The notes: a model not told the origin generated them from the letters alone. Counted from the first letter of the stretch, positions 33,723 to 44,704 are shown. The stretch: 64,000 bases of DNA from an uncultured Marinifilum sp. (GCF_963677195.1 NZ_OY781918.1:2282923-2346922); one strand, 5' to 3'. Translations and numbers: made by a program.

Positions 33723-33765
33723 ATGCCACAATTAGCGGATTTGCAATATCCGCTGATTGTGGCAT
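33723..33765 (+). terminator. Terminator of glpABC
   Basis: An 18-bp stem (33723-33740 with 33748-33765, one G-U pair) with a 7-base loop is followed by TTTGTTGTTTT. It lies 54 bases after glpC. Confidence 0.85.
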
Positions 33766-33929
33766 TTTGTTGTTTTATATTCTATTCTCTAATTTCAGAA
33801 TCTGTTCATCTCCAAATACTCTTGTTTACAAAGCATAATAAAGCTAAAATTATATATAAAAACTCGACAATTTCACAACATTAAATATGTAAGTAGCTAA
33901 AATACAGCATGTTGTTGTGTTGGTGAATA

Positions 33930-33943
33930 TACACCCCTTTATA
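33930..33943 (+). promoter_or_regulatory. Candidate regulatory motif TACACCCCTTTATA
   Basis: It lies about 150 bases before the sulfatase at 34093. A copy differing at one of 14 positions (TACCCCCCTTTATA) is at 41047-41060, before another transcription unit of the locus. GC-rich runs like this are rare in the non-coding DNA here, so a shared activator site is plausible. A TAATTTTG box at 33981-33988 may be the -7 element downstream. Confidence 0.45.
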
Positions 33944-34092
33944 AGGCTAATTTTAATCCCATAAAAGCTTGTGTAAATTATAATTTTGATTAGTTGATAT
34001 ATCTAACTAACATTCGCTATGCATTATCATATTACCTGAGCAATGTTAAAAAGTATTGTTAAAAATTAGATTACAATTAAAATATTAATATT

Positions 34093-35922
34093 ATGAAAGT
34101 AAATAAAATACTTGTTCTGGCAATTTTTAGTTTTCTAATGGCTGGCAAAATTGTTTTAGCACAGCAAAAACAACCCAATGTGCTTTGGATACTTACCGAT
34201 GATCATCGGTACGATGCAATCAGATCTTTCAATAAAATGCTTACCGGAAATGAAATGAGTAAGCTAGGGTATGTTGAATCTCCCAATATTGATAAATTAA
34301 CACAAATGGGAACTACATTTATAAATACTTATTGTCAGGCTCAGGGATGCGCACCTTCTCGCTCGTCTATGCACTTAGGTCGTTATCCTTTTCGTTCAGG
34401 AGTTTACGAGTTTGAGTATTATAATAACAATGCCGAGCATTCTAAACCAACATTACCAGAGCAGTTAGCAGCAATGGGTTATCAAACTTTGCGAATTGGA
34501 AAATTAGGGGTTCGTATTAAAACTGTTGTAAATGGAAGAGTAAAACCACATAATATTTATCAGAATAATATAGACTTTAAAAAATTAGGGATAGATGGAT
34601 ATACCGCCTGGGGTAAAACTTGGTTTTATGAGTTGGATGGCAAAAAGTTTGAGAAACCGATTAAAAATTTGGAATATTTTATTTCAAAAGATGGTGAGTT
34701 TCAATATACTTCATTAGAGCTTGAGAAGTTACGACCAGAGTATAAAGGAATGGCTGAAAAAACCATGAAAAAGTATGATATGCTTCGCCATTATAATAAG
34801 AAAAAAGGAAAGCATATTGATAAAGGTATGGTTCTTTCGGGGGTTAGTTCCAGAGAAGCTGGTAAAACAAGAGATGGATATTATTCTTCGGTGTTTATTG
34901 ATTATTTAAAAAATACGAATGATAAATTTACCATTGGATCTCAAACGATTGAAGGAATAGACTCTGAAAAACCTCAGTTTTTTTATATAGGTTTTGATTT
35001 TCCACATACTCCTGTATTACCGCCAGCTAGTTATAGAGAACGTTTTGCAAAACATACTTATAATGTTCCCGAATTTGATGAAAAGGAATTAGAAACAATG
35101 GCAAAGCAAATGAAAAAACAAGTAAGTCATGGTTATTCCGATCATTTTACCGACGAAGAAAAGCAAAAAATGATTCAGGATTATTACGCTTTTTGCGCTT
35201 ATGGTGACGATTTAGTTGGTAAATCAGTTGATGCTTTTATCGAATACAGCGAGAAAAATAATAAAGAATGGATAATTGTGTATGTAAATGGCGATCATGG
35301 TTGGAAATTAAACGACCACGGTTCAGTTTCTAAATTTTCTCCTTGGGATATTGATTCTCATAATCCAATAGTAATTGTTTCGTCAGATAAAAAGAAATTT
35401 GCAGCAGGTAAAGTGGTTCGTGATTTTACCGAGTTTGTTGATATTGCTCCAACAATTCTAAGTGCTGCCGGAGCAAGTTTGGAAGATCCTAAGTACAACT
35501 ACTTGGATGGATTCGACATGGCAAAAGTAGCTTCTAAAGAAATTCCAGCCAGAGATTATGTGGTAGGAGAAAGTCATGCTGTAACCGGTCCTCGTGCATT
35601 TATTCGTACCAAAGAATTTGTTTTTTCCATGCAAACTCGTCCAAATAAAGTTCGCGGCAAAGATATGGAATGGGCTCGCCATGCAAGCTATGAAGAATTA
35701 GATCCTGCTTTGTATCAGATGTCATCGGATCCCGAAGAGGTAAACAATTTAGCTTTTGATAAAAAATACCGAAAAATTGCAAAAGCAATGAAAAAGAAGT
35801 TAATGGATGTTGTATTGGGCGACGGCCGAGTGGAGGTACAATGGGGTAAAAAGGCAAATGGAACAAAAGTATATCATGGTAATTTTGCTCCGGGAGCGCA
35901 TGATTATAAATTAAAATTGTAA
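34093..35922 (+). CDS. S1-family sulfatase (second)
   Basis: This 609-residue protein has a signal peptide (ending VLAQQ, residues 1-24). Metal ligands are in [11 protein letters not shown]. The formylglycine motif is C86-A-P-S-R90 within [16 protein letters not shown]. Later conserved parts include [13 protein letters not shown] and [13 protein letters not shown]. The sequence is clearly different from the other three sulfatases of the locus in the loop after the motif, so it probably acts on a different sulfate position or unit. It is the first gene of the middle run, 44 bases before a GH2 enzyme. Confidence 0.9.
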   Translation: MKVNKILVLAIFSFLMAGKIVLAQQKQPNVLWILTDDHRYDAIRSFNKMLTGNEMSKLGYVESPNIDKLTQMGTTFINTYCQAQGCAPSRSSMHLGRYPFRSGVYEFEYYNNNAEHSKPTLPEQLAAMGYQTLRIGKLGVRIKTVVNGRVKPHNIYQNNIDFKKLGIDGYTAWGKTWFYELDGKKFEKPIKNLEYFISKDGEFQYTSLELEKLRPEYKGMAEKTMKKYDMLRHYNKKKGKHIDKGMVLSGVSSREAGKTRDGYYSSVFIDYLKNTNDKFTIGSQTIEGIDSEKPQFFYIGFDFPHTPVLPPASYRERFAKHTYNVPEFDEKELETMAKQMKKQVSHGYSDHFTDEEKQKMIQDYYAFCAYGDDLVGKSVDAFIEYSEKNNKEWIIVYVNGDHGWKLNDHGSVSKFSPWDIDSHNPIVIVSSDKKKFAAGKVVRDFTEFVDIAPTILSAAGASLEDPKYNYLDGFDMAKVASKEIPARDYVVGESHAVTGPRAFIRTKEFVFSMQTRPNKVRGKDMEWARHASYEELDPALYQMSSDPEEVNNLAFDKKYRKIAKAMKKKLMDVVLGDGRVEVQWGKKANGTKVYHGNFAPGAHDYKLKL

Positions 35923-35966
35923 TTAGATTTTCGATTGAATTAAACGAATTAATAAGTCTATAATAA

Positions 35967-38483
35967 ATGATGAAAAGGATACTATTTTTAACAGCCCTTT
36001 TAGTAACAAGTTTTGTTTTTAAATCTTTAAAAGCTCAGGAAAGAGAGTCCGATTTTAATTTCGATTGGAAATTTACTTTGCTTGAGGATACAAAAATACC
36101 ATCGCAAATTCCAATGGTAGATAACTCTTGGCGAGATGTTAGATTACCTCACGATTGGAGTGTGGAATTTTCTTTCGATGAAAAAATGGAGGGTTGTACT
36201 GGTTATTTAGCTGGCGGAGTTGGTGTTTATCAGAAGCATTTTAAAACGGCTACAGACAAAAATCAGAAAAGCACTTTTATACTTTTCGATGGTGTATACA
36301 ATAATGTGATCTTTTGGTTGAATGGGAAACGTTTGGGCGAAAATCCTTACGGTTATTCTCCAGTTTACTTCAATCTAACACCATTTTTAAAAGAAAAAGG
36401 AGAAGATAATGTACTAACAGTTCATGTTGATCATTCTCGTTATGCTGATAGCAGATGGTATACCGGAAGTGGTATTTACAGAAATGTAAAACTGATTACA
36501 GTAGATAAATTGCACATTCCTATTTGGGGTACTTTTGTTACAACACCACAAGTTTCTTCCAATGAAGCTACGGTTATGGTGGAAACAAAAGTGCTTAATT
36601 CAAGAAAGAGAGGCAGTAAGTTTATTCTATTAACTGATCTAATTGATGCAGAGGGAAAACTTATTGCTTCAGATAAAAAGGAATTGAAATTATCAGCAGG
36701 AAAAGAGACTAAAATAACACAAGAAATATCAGTTGTTAAGCCTAAACTGTGGGATACTGAAAATCCTAATATGTACAAAGCTGTATCTAAGTTAATGGTA
36801 AACAACAAGACTATTGACCAATACATTACACCATTTGGAATACGAAGTTTGCGAAACGATAAAGATCATGGTTTCTTTTTAAATGGAAAATCAACTTATG
36901 TAAAAGGTGTTTGTTTGCATCACGATGGTGGATTGGTAGGAGCTGCAGTTCCCAAAGGTGTTTGGAAACGTCGTCTGGAAAAACTAAAAGAAGCAGGTTG
37001 TAATGCCATTCGTACTTCTCATAATCCTTTCTCTCAGGAATTTCTCGATTTATGCGATGAAATGGGATTTCTGGTTCAAAATGAAATTTTCGATGAGATG
37101 GATAATCCTAAAGATAAGCAGCACAATTTAAACGAGCGCGAAGTAAAATATATTACCAGAGGATATACAGAGCATTTTCAGAAATGGGGAGAAAGCGATT
37201 TGAAAAGAACCATTTTAAGAGATCGAAACCATCCGTCTGTTTTTCAGTGGAGTATCGGTAACGAGATAGAATGGACCTATGAACATTACAAGCATGTTAG
37301 TGGCTTATGGGACCCTGAGGTTAAAGGTGGATACTGGAATAAAATTCCTCATTTAACTGCCGATGAAATGAAAGCCCGCTACAATGCACTGCCTGATCGT
37401 AAATACAAACTGGCAGAAACTGCACAAAAATTATCGAATTGGGTAAAAGATCTGGATACAACTCGTCCTGTTACTGCAAATCTAATTATACCAGTAGCAA
37501 GTTGTGCATCGGGTTATGCTAATGCTTTAGATGTGGTTGGTTTTAGCTATCAAATTGCACAGTACAATTGGTGCAAGAAGAACTATCCTAATATGCTGTT
37601 CACAGGAAATGAGAATTCTGGTTTATTGAGCGAATGGCTTTCTATTATCGAAAATCCTATGGTTTTTAGTATGTATATGTGGACCGGAATTGATTATTTG
37701 GGAGAATCTAATGAAAAGTGGCCACAGAAAGGATGGGATGGCGATTTGCTTGATTTTGCAGGATTTAAAAAGCAAAAATGGAATTATTTCAAAAGTATAT
37801 GGGTAAATAAACCACATCTTTCCATTGGAACATTACCAGTAAAAGAATCGCAATTTGAGATAAATAAATTGAGTGGAAAACCTGTTGCCAAAAGCAAAAA
37901 AGCAATGAATTGGACCAATTCAAACATGCATTGGAATTACAAAGATAATGAAATGGTTTTGGTTGAGGTATGTTCAAATTTACCTGTTGTAGAGTTATTC
38001 TTAAATGATGTTTCATTGGGATGCAGAAGCTTGTCGGAATGTCCCGATCGTATCTTCCGTTGGGCAGTTCCCTTTAAAGTAGGAACATTAACAGCAAAAG
38101 CTGGCTTTGATGGAGCAAGAATTAATTCAGAACTAAAAACAAGTTCAGCTCCTGTTGGAATATGTTTAACAACAGATAAAACAAGCCTTTTGGCCGATGG
38201 CTATGATGTTGCGCATGTAATTGCTCAGCTGATTGATAAGAATGGAAATGAAGTGAAAACTGAGAATGTAAAGTTGGTTTTTAAAGTTGATGGAGATGCA
38301 AAAATTCTAGGTGTAGATAATGGTTCGAACAAAAGTGTTCAAGATTATCAATCGAACGAATTAGTAACAGCACAAGGTCGTGGAATGCTTTTAATACAGT
38401 CTTTAAAACAAAAAGGAACCATTCATATTAATGCTTCCGCCGATGGTTTTAAAAGTAAGCATGTGCAAATTGAAGTAAAATAA
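35967..38483 (+). CDS. GH2 glycoside hydrolase, beta-galactosidase-like
   Basis: This 838-residue secreted enzyme (signal peptide to about residue 23, SLKAQE) has the GH2 order: sugar-binding jelly roll (DNSWRDVRLPHDWSVEF, then YTGSGIYRNV), an Ig-like domain, a TIM barrel and further C-terminal beta domains. The acid/base is the Glu of FQWSIGNEIEW, and the nucleophile is probably the Glu of LFTGNEN, where GSE is usual. RTSHNPFSQEFLDLCDEMGF is a hallmark barrel block. An exo-acting beta-galactosidase on desulfated galactan oligomers would suit the locus, but GH2 also holds other specificities. Confidence 0.9.
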   Translation: MMKRILFLTALLVTSFVFKSLKAQERESDFNFDWKFTLLEDTKIPSQIPMVDNSWRDVRLPHDWSVEFSFDEKMEGCTGYLAGGVGVYQKHFKTATDKNQKSTFILFDGVYNNVIFWLNGKRLGENPYGYSPVYFNLTPFLKEKGEDNVLTVHVDHSRYADSRWYTGSGIYRNVKLITVDKLHIPIWGTFVTTPQVSSNEATVMVETKVLNSRKRGSKFILLTDLIDAEGKLIASDKKELKLSAGKETKITQEISVVKPKLWDTENPNMYKAVSKLMVNNKTIDQYITPFGIRSLRNDKDHGFFLNGKSTYVKGVCLHHDGGLVGAAVPKGVWKRRLEKLKEAGCNAIRTSHNPFSQEFLDLCDEMGFLVQNEIFDEMDNPKDKQHNLNEREVKYITRGYTEHFQKWGESDLKRTILRDRNHPSVFQWSIGNEIEWTYEHYKHVSGLWDPEVKGGYWNKIPHLTADEMKARYNALPDRKYKLAETAQKLSNWVKDLDTTRPVTANLIIPVASCASGYANALDVVGFSYQIAQYNWCKKNYPNMLFTGNENSGLLSEWLSIIENPMVFSMYMWTGIDYLGESNEKWPQKGWDGDLLDFAGFKKQKWNYFKSIWVNKPHLSIGTLPVKESQFEINKLSGKPVAKSKKAMNWTNSNMHWNYKDNEMVLVEVCSNLPVVELFLNDVSLGCRSLSECPDRIFRWAVPFKVGTLTAKAGFDGARINSELKTSSAPVGICLTTDKTSLLADGYDVAHVIAQLIDKNGNEVKTENVKLVFKVDGDAKILGVDNGSNKSVQDYQSNELVTAQGRGMLLIQSLKQKGTIHINASADGFKSKHVQIEVK

Positions 38484-38531
38484 TTTACCAATATGTTTAA
38501 AAAAAATTAAATTTAAAACTTAGTTGCTATT

Positions 38532-39569
38532 ATGAAAGATTTAATATGTATATGCTTTATTTTATTAATCTGTAATAGTTGTGTTGCACAAAACAATACA
38601 GAACCTAAAGATTCCTGGCTTACTAAAAGTCTTGCCGCTAAAGGTAAATTTATTTTACAAGCTAATGATAGTATAGTTTGGGGATGTGCTCCTATTTATG
38701 ATGAGAATGGGAAAGTACATGTTTACTATTCAACTTGGGAGAAAAGTGGCAATTGGCTATGCGATAGTAAAATTGCACATGCTGTAGCCGATCATCCCGA
38801 AGGTCCCTACAAAAAGCTAGGGATCATATTAGAAGGACGAAAAGGAAAATGGGATGCAAATACCATTCATAATCCGAATGTTCAAAAAGTGGATGGAAAA
38901 TACGTATTGCTTTACATTGGAAACGATACCCTAAAACAAGATAATTGGAGAAATAAAGCAAAGTCGGCTAATACACAACGTGTGGGTATGGCTATAGCCG
39001 ATTCCCCAAACGGTCCATGGAAACGGTTTGATAAACCTGTTATTGAAGTATCAAAAGATAGTATGGCATGGGATGGATATTGTACAGTAAATCCTTCTTT
39101 TATGAAACATCCTAATGGAGAATATTGGATTTTTTATCGTTCCTGGGATAGACGTAATGACGATAGACGTAAAACGGGTGTTGCCATTGCAAAAAAACTA
39201 GAAGGTCCGTATGTAAAATATGAAGGAAATCCTATTATCGATTTCCCGGAACGTGGCGGACAGACCGAAGATCCATACTTTTTTTATTACAAAAATAAGT
39301 TTCATTGCTTAATTAGAGATATGGGAAATTACGATTGGCTCAGCGGATTATATCTAGAATCTGAAGATGGCCTGAATTGGGGTAAATACCAGCGAAGTCA
39401 TCATAAAGGTTCTCATTATTTTCCTGTTTCAGAAAAAGCAAGATATGAAAGAGTGCAAATTCTCTGGAAAAATGGACAGCCAGAATATTTATTCAATGCA
39501 ATTTTTCGGGAAAACGGATGTCATTCGGGAGCAGTACTGCAAATCGATCAATCTAAATTGAAAGAATAG
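38532..39569 (+). CDS. GH43-like five-bladed propeller protein
   Basis: This 345-residue protein has a short hydrophobic start with Cys near residue 16 (CNSCVAQ), so it may be a lipoprotein. It consists of propeller-like repeats: VHVYYSTWEK, YVLLYIGND, YWIFYRSWD, TEDPYFFYYKNKFHCLIRD. Such D/E-rich repeats with WxFY cores are typical of the GH43/GH117/GH32-like five-bladed fold, but I cannot place it in a numbered family. It is clearly related to the protein at 56291-57376 (shared IAHAV-D-P-GP and PNGPWKR blocks). Probably an exo-glycosidase acting on terminal sugar units. Confidence 0.65.
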   Translation: MKDLICICFILLICNSCVAQNNTEPKDSWLTKSLAAKGKFILQANDSIVWGCAPIYDENGKVHVYYSTWEKSGNWLCDSKIAHAVADHPEGPYKKLGIILEGRKGKWDANTIHNPNVQKVDGKYVLLYIGNDTLKQDNWRNKAKSANTQRVGMAIADSPNGPWKRFDKPVIEVSKDSMAWDGYCTVNPSFMKHPNGEYWIFYRSWDRRNDDRRKTGVAIAKKLEGPYVKYEGNPIIDFPERGGQTEDPYFFYYKNKFHCLIRDMGNYDWLSGLYLESEDGLNWGKYQRSHHKGSHYFPVSEKARYERVQILWKNGQPEYLFNAIFRENGCHSGAVLQIDQSKLKE

Positions 39570-39585
39570 GCTAATTAAACTTTAT

Positions 39586-40974
39586 ATGAACACACACATT
39601 AAAAATAAAATAATATTTGTAGTTTTTTTAATGCTGATAATCAGCAGTTGTTCGTCAACAAAGAAAAAGGGAGAAACGAATGCACCTATTATTAATCCGA
39701 ATGCCATTAAGGTAGATTGTATTGTTCCTGAACATGGAATGGCCGATCCACATGCTTGGGTTCAAAATGATACCCTTTGGTTTATATGTGGTCACGACAA
39801 AAGTTGGGAACCCCAGGGGTCTTTCCCTATGGATCGTTGGGAATTATGGTCTTCGGTTGATTTAAAAACTTACAAATATCATCGTAGTATTTTACCTACC
39901 GATACTTATATTGGAGATAAACCTAACTGTTGGGCAGGAGACATTTGTGAACGCGATGGAAAATATTATTGGTTTTTCTCCAATAGAAATATCAATACAG
40001 GTGTTTTAGTAGCCGATAAAATTAACGGAGAATACAAAGATTTATTAGGAAAACCACTCTTGCCTAAGGATATTATTCCCGGACATCCTTACGATCCTGA
40101 AATTTTTATAGAGAATGAGGTGTATACCATTTGTTTTGGATCAGGACAATATTATATGGCTACACTGGCCAAAAATATGATGTCTTTGGAAACGGAACCT
40201 ATACCGATAACAATTCTGGATAAAAAAGGGGAGAAATTTAAAGCTGAAGACAAACCAACTTTGTTTAAGCGAAACGAAAAATACTATCTGGTATTTGGTT
40301 CGCGTTATGCAATGGCCGATAATTTATATGGTCCTTATACTTTTAAAGGGGCTTTTTTAAGCGGTGGGCACACGAGCTTTTTCGATTGGCAGGGGCAAAA
40401 ATATGTGTTGCAGGAAAATCATGATATAAGCGCATTTTTCCGTGGAGCTAGTCTTAAACCTGTGTTTTTTAATGAGGATGGAACCATTCGTATTCCTAAG
40501 AGTGATAGTTGGTTTCCAGGACCAGGACGTCCATTTAAATTTGATAACAGTACCATGGGATGGAAAGCCATTCGAGGATCAAATTTATATCTGAATGATG
40601 GTGTTTTATCTGGAAAGATATCAGAGCCTAAAGCGCTTATTCAAAGTGCACCCTGGTTATATACCGATACCGAAGGATGCTCGAAAATTTCCATTAAAAT
40701 TAGAAACCGTACTTATGCAACGCAATTAAAAATAGCTATTTTTTCACGAAACAAAGGAGCTAACTTCTGGCAAGAATGTACCGAACCTGTTATGTGGGAC
40801 GAGCAAGATTGGATAACTATTCCTCTTACATCAAATGATACTGAATTTAAAACATATACGATTAATTTGTCAAGATTTAAAGAAGTTAATGGGAAGCTGA
40901 TGCAAATCGCTATACAACCAGCCGTTAATACCTATAATGGTACCTGGGAAATTGATGAGCTTTTAATAAAGTAA
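39586..40974 (+). CDS. Lipoprotein GH43-like propeller with C-terminal beta domain
   Basis: This 462-residue protein has a lipoprotein signal (LIISSC at residues 18-23). Residues about 45-300 form a propeller with MADPHAWVQNDTLWFICG, YDPEIFIENEVYTICFGSG and FDWQGQKYVLQEN, similar to GH43-type enzymes. The Asp of MADPH and the Glu of DPEIF are candidate catalytic residues by analogy. Residues about 320-462 form a beta-sandwich like GH43-associated binding domains. It follows the preceding propeller gene by 16 bases and ends the first part of the middle run. Confidence 0.65.
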   Translation: MNTHIKNKIIFVVFLMLIISSCSSTKKKGETNAPIINPNAIKVDCIVPEHGMADPHAWVQNDTLWFICGHDKSWEPQGSFPMDRWELWSSVDLKTYKYHRSILPTDTYIGDKPNCWAGDICERDGKYYWFFSNRNINTGVLVADKINGEYKDLLGKPLLPKDIIPGHPYDPEIFIENEVYTICFGSGQYYMATLAKNMMSLETEPIPITILDKKGEKFKAEDKPTLFKRNEKYYLVFGSRYAMADNLYGPYTFKGAFLSGGHTSFFDWQGQKYVLQENHDISAFFRGASLKPVFFNEDGTIRIPKSDSWFPGPGRPFKFDNSTMGWKAIRGSNLYLNDGVLSGKISEPKALIQSAPWLYTDTEGCSKISIKIRNRTYATQLKIAIFSRNKGANFWQECTEPVMWDEQDWITIPLTSNDTEFKTYTINLSRFKEVNGKLMQIAIQPAVNTYNGTWEIDELLIK

Positions 40975-41046
40975 TTGATTTTTTATATCGTATTTAATGA
41001 GCTTTATTTTTTTGTTTTTTTTGTTTGAAAATTAAGAGTTTTTAAA

Positions 41047-41060
41047 TACCCCCCTTTATA
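41047..41060 (+). promoter_or_regulatory. Candidate regulatory motif TACCCCCCTTTATA
   Basis: Second copy of the motif at 33930-33943, with one mismatch in 14, located about 255 bases before the gene at 41316. The whole gap 40975-41315 is otherwise featureless AT-rich sequence. Confidence 0.4.
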
Positions 41061-41315
41061 CATTTCATTTTGTCTTTAAATTTTTATTTGATAAGAAAAA
41101 TAGGGTCAAGTTGTGATTTTGTTCAGTTTTGTAGAGTTTTTCCATGCCATTATTCTAGCAATTTAAATATCATAAAAGTTAACTTTAACATGATTATTTA
41201 TGAAAAGGAGATAAGACTTATTATAGCAATTTAATATTCGATAAAATGAAGATATAAATTGCTTACAAAAGTTGAATGAGAGAGTAATGTAAATCGAAAT
41301 TTGAATGATATATTA

Positions 41316-42968
41316 ATGAAAAAGTTAGTAAGTGTTTCCATTTTGTTTTGTTTGTTAGTCCAAATTAGCATTGCCCAAATTAAAACATTGCAATCGCCAA
41401 AAGCCAGCAAAACAATTCAATCTGCACAGTGGGAAGTCAATGATTTGGTGTATTCTGTAAAAAAGAAAATTGATGCGCCTTTTAATAAAAAAGCATTCGC
41501 AATTGTGAGTAGCGAAAAAGGAACACAAAAAATTCCTTTGTTCTATAATGGAGATAATAAATGGGTATTTCGATATTCAAGTGCCTCTGTTGGTAAGAAA
41601 TCTTTTCTTATTCAATCGGAAATTAAGGCTTTAAATGGTAAAAAAGGAAATTTCCTGATTACAGAAAATACAAAGCAAGATCGTCATGGCGGAATTGTTT
41701 TACAGAAGGATAATCCTCAGCATTTGTTTTACGAAGACGGATCGCATTATTTTAATTTAGCTTTTGAATGCGACTGGCTATTTGCTTTGGATTACGGACA
41801 AAAAGAGATTTCTAAAACTAAGCATCTATTATCGCTTGTTAATGAATATAAATTCAATCAGATTGTAATGAATGTATATTCTTATGATGTTTCGTGGCCA
41901 AAAGATAAAAGCTTGGAGCAATATGCAGAACATGAATATGGTAGTCGTGAAGATATTTTTCCATTCTTGGGATCTAATACAAATCCCGATTTTTCTTCTC
42001 TAAATATTAATTTCTTTAAGCATTTCGATAAAGTAATTTCTGAAATGCACGACAAAGAAATTGTAAGCCATTTAATGATTTACGTGTGGAACAAGCTGGT
42101 GAATTGGCCAGATATGGAATCGGAAGCGGATAATATGTACTACGATTATGTAGTTAAAAGGTATCAGGCATTTCCGAATATAATTTGGGATGTATCAAAA
42201 GAGGCACTGCATTATACAAGAGCTACTAAAGAATATATTTCAGAGCGTATCGAGCGTACTCGTCAATTGGATTCTTACAATCGATTGGTATCTGTGCACG
42301 ATTACGGTTTTTGCAGAAATCATAAAGATCAGGTAGATTTTATCTCTATGCAAAACTGGCAACATACTTTGTACCAAAATATGCTAAATGCACGAAAAGA
42401 TTTTCCGAATAAACCAATCTTTAATATTGAGCATGGAGGATACGAAGAATCTCCCTATGTGGTGTTCCCAGGAGCCTACGATGATGCAGAAGCTTGTTTG
42501 AGAAGAAATTACATGTGTATTTTTGCAGGAGGATATTCTACTTACTATTGGCAAGGAGCATCGTGGAACGCAGTAATTCACAATCCATTTGAACAGCCAG
42601 AAAATTTTAAGAAACCTCATTTTGAGTATTTTAAATACATGAGATCTTTGTTTGATACCGTTCATTTTGAAAATTGCAAACCTCTTAGCAGATATAATAC
42701 TGCAGGATATAATCTAACAAACGAAAAGGATGGAATTGTTTTACTGTATGCGCCCAAAGAAAACAATTGGGTTGGTGCAAATAAAGTTATTTCAGATAAA
42801 TTCAATTATAAAAATGCTACAAAGCAATGGTTTAATACTCTTACCGGAGAATTTTCGAAAGAAGTAAAATATGTGAAAAAACCGCTTGAATTTTGGGATT
42901 GGAGACCTTGGAAAGCAGAAGCGGATGCTATTTTGATTATTAGGGGGCTAGAAAAGAAAGTGAATTAA
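41316..42968 (+). CDS. DUF5060/DUF4038 glycosidase-like protein
   Basis: This 550-residue secreted protein starts at ATG 41316 (a TTG at 41301 is also in frame), with a signal peptide ending ISIAQ. Residues about 25-115 form a beta domain like DUF5060, then a TIM barrel of DUF4038 type follows: HYFNLAFECDWLFALDY, NQIVMNVYSYDVSWPKD, IIWDVSKEALHY and PIFNIEHGGYEESP. The Glu of VSKEAL and the Glu of NIEHGG are candidate acid/base and nucleophile. Relatives include apiosidase-like GH140 enzymes. Its target here is unknown; it lies 14 bases before a sulfatase and is probably an exo-glycosidase of the locus. Confidence 0.72.
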   Translation: MKKLVSVSILFCLLVQISIAQIKTLQSPKASKTIQSAQWEVNDLVYSVKKKIDAPFNKKAFAIVSSEKGTQKIPLFYNGDNKWVFRYSSASVGKKSFLIQSEIKALNGKKGNFLITENTKQDRHGGIVLQKDNPQHLFYEDGSHYFNLAFECDWLFALDYGQKEISKTKHLLSLVNEYKFNQIVMNVYSYDVSWPKDKSLEQYAEHEYGSREDIFPFLGSNTNPDFSSLNINFFKHFDKVISEMHDKEIVSHLMIYVWNKLVNWPDMESEADNMYYDYVVKRYQAFPNIIWDVSKEALHYTRATKEYISERIERTRQLDSYNRLVSVHDYGFCRNHKDQVDFISMQNWQHTLYQNMLNARKDFPNKPIFNIEHGGYEESPYVVFPGAYDDAEACLRRNYMCIFAGGYSTYYWQGASWNAVIHNPFEQPENFKKPHFEYFKYMRSLFDTVHFENCKPLSRYNTAGYNLTNEKDGIVLLYAPKENNWVGANKVISDKFNYKNATKQWFNTLTGEFSKEVKYVKKPLEFWDWRPWKAEADAILIIRGLEKKVN

Positions 42969-42981
42969 AAACATTATAAAA

Positions 42982-44511
42982 ATGCTAAAGAGAAATTTAA
43001 TAGGCTGCTTATTAATAGCGCTTGTATTGTTGCTAAATGCATGTGCAACAAAGACAGAGAAAAATGCTAAACCAAATATTATTGTTATTTATTTGGATGA
43101 TTTAGGTTATGGAGATTTAAGTGCTTACGGTGCAACTGAATTAAGTACGCCAAACATGGACATGTTGGCAAATGGAGGTGTGAAATTTACAAATGCTTAT
43201 TCTACATCAGCAACCTGTACACCTAGTCGTTATGGTATGTTAACGGGAGTATATCCTTGGAGAAACCCAAAAGCTAAAATTCTTCCAGGTTCGGCACCTT
43301 TAATTATCTCACCAGAGCAGGAAACATTACCTAAAATGTTGAAACGTGCTGGATACCAAACTGCAATTGTAGGAAAATGGCATTTGGGTTTGGGTGCTGG
43401 CAATGTTGATTGGAACGATCATATTACACCTGGACCAAACGAAGTAGGATTCGATGATGCTTATATTTTAGCTGCTACACAAGATCGTGTGCCAACAGTA
43501 TACATTAAAAATGGTTATGTTGATGGTCTTGACAAAAAAGATCCAATCTCTGTTAGTTATAAGAAAAATTTTGAAGGAGAACCTACTGGAGTTGATAATC
43601 CTGAATTATTGACAATGAAATGGCATCATGGTCATAACAATAGTATTGTGAATGGAATTCCTCGCATTGGCTACATGAAAGGTGGAGAAGCTGCAAAATG
43701 GACAGATACAGATATGGCTGATCATTTTTTAGTGAAAGCTAAAGATTATGTAAGAAACCATAAGAATAAGCCTTTTTTCTTGTATTACGCTCTTCAGCAA
43801 CCTCATGTACCTCGCACTCCACATCCTCGTTTCGTAGGAAAATCAGGAATGGGGCCTCGTGGCGATGTAATTTTAGAAGCTGATTGGTGTATTGGCGAGT
43901 TTATGAAAACTTTAGAGGAAGAAGGAATTTTAGAAAATACATTAATTGTATTTTCCAGTGATAATGGACCTGTTTTGCAAGATGGATATTATGATGATGC
44001 TATTGAGAAATTGGGTAAGCACACACCTGCAGGCGTATTGCGTGGTGGAAAATACAGTTTGTTCGATGCAGGAAACCGTGTTCCATTCATGGTTTACTGG
44101 AAAGGAACAGTAAAACCAGCAGTATCCGATGCTTTGCTTTGTCAGGTTGATCTTTTGGCATCTTTTGCCAATTTGCTTAACGAAGATGCAGACTTAAATG
44201 ATAGTGAGAACATGTTGCCTGTTTTATTGGGAAAAAGTACAAAAGGACGTAAAAATATTGTTCTCGAAGCAAATTCTAAAACCTCATATCGTGCTGGCGA
44301 TTGGGTGATGATTCCTCCTTATAAAGGGAAACCTCTTAGTTGGCACTCTTTTATAGAAACAGGAATTACCGAAGAATTTCAATTGTATAATTTGAAAGAG
44401 GACGCTGGTCAAAAAGTAAATTTGGCAGAATCAAATCCAGAAAAATTACAAGAAATGCTAGAGGAGTTTGAGGCTATTCGTGGCAAGAATTACTCTAATA
44501 TTAAGAAGTAA
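42982..44511 (+). CDS. S1-family sulfatase, lipoprotein (third)
   Basis: This 509-residue protein has a lipoprotein signal (LLLNAC, Cys 21), so it is probably anchored in a membrane. The formylglycine motif is C79-T-P-S-R83 in SATCTPSRYGMLTGVYP. Metal ligands lie in IYLDDLGYGD, and GKWHLGLGAG and FSSDNGPVLQDG complete the active site. The arylsulfatase A-like layout suggests exo-action on oligosaccharides. It lies 14 bases after the DUF4038 protein. Confidence 0.91.
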   Translation: MLKRNLIGCLLIALVLLLNACATKTEKNAKPNIIVIYLDDLGYGDLSAYGATELSTPNMDMLANGGVKFTNAYSTSATCTPSRYGMLTGVYPWRNPKAKILPGSAPLIISPEQETLPKMLKRAGYQTAIVGKWHLGLGAGNVDWNDHITPGPNEVGFDDAYILAATQDRVPTVYIKNGYVDGLDKKDPISVSYKKNFEGEPTGVDNPELLTMKWHHGHNNSIVNGIPRIGYMKGGEAAKWTDTDMADHFLVKAKDYVRNHKNKPFFLYYALQQPHVPRTPHPRFVGKSGMGPRGDVILEADWCIGEFMKTLEEEGILENTLIVFSSDNGPVLQDGYYDDAIEKLGKHTPAGVLRGGKYSLFDAGNRVPFMVYWKGTVKPAVSDALLCQVDLLASFANLLNEDADLNDSENMLPVLLGKSTKGRKNIVLEANSKTSYRAGDWVMIPPYKGKPLSWHSFIETGITEEFQLYNLKEDAGQKVNLAESNPEKLQEMLEEFEAIRGKNYSNIKK

Positions 44512-44704
44512 AAGGAAAATAATATTATTGATTTCATTTTACCTGGAAAACTTTCTGTTTAGTGTGTAATTATCCTTGAATTGATGGATAATGGTATCTA
44601 ATGTAATCAAATACGTACTGTAAAAATATTATTTACCTCTCTAAGAGAATAATTAATTATTATTAGTTTGTAAGAAAAATTAATTATAAAAATATTTACA
44701 TAAT
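44512..44704. other. Gap between two sulfatase genes
   Basis: 193 bases of AT-rich sequence without a frame. It could carry a separate promoter for the sulfatase at 44705; I see no clear element. Confidence 0.4.
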
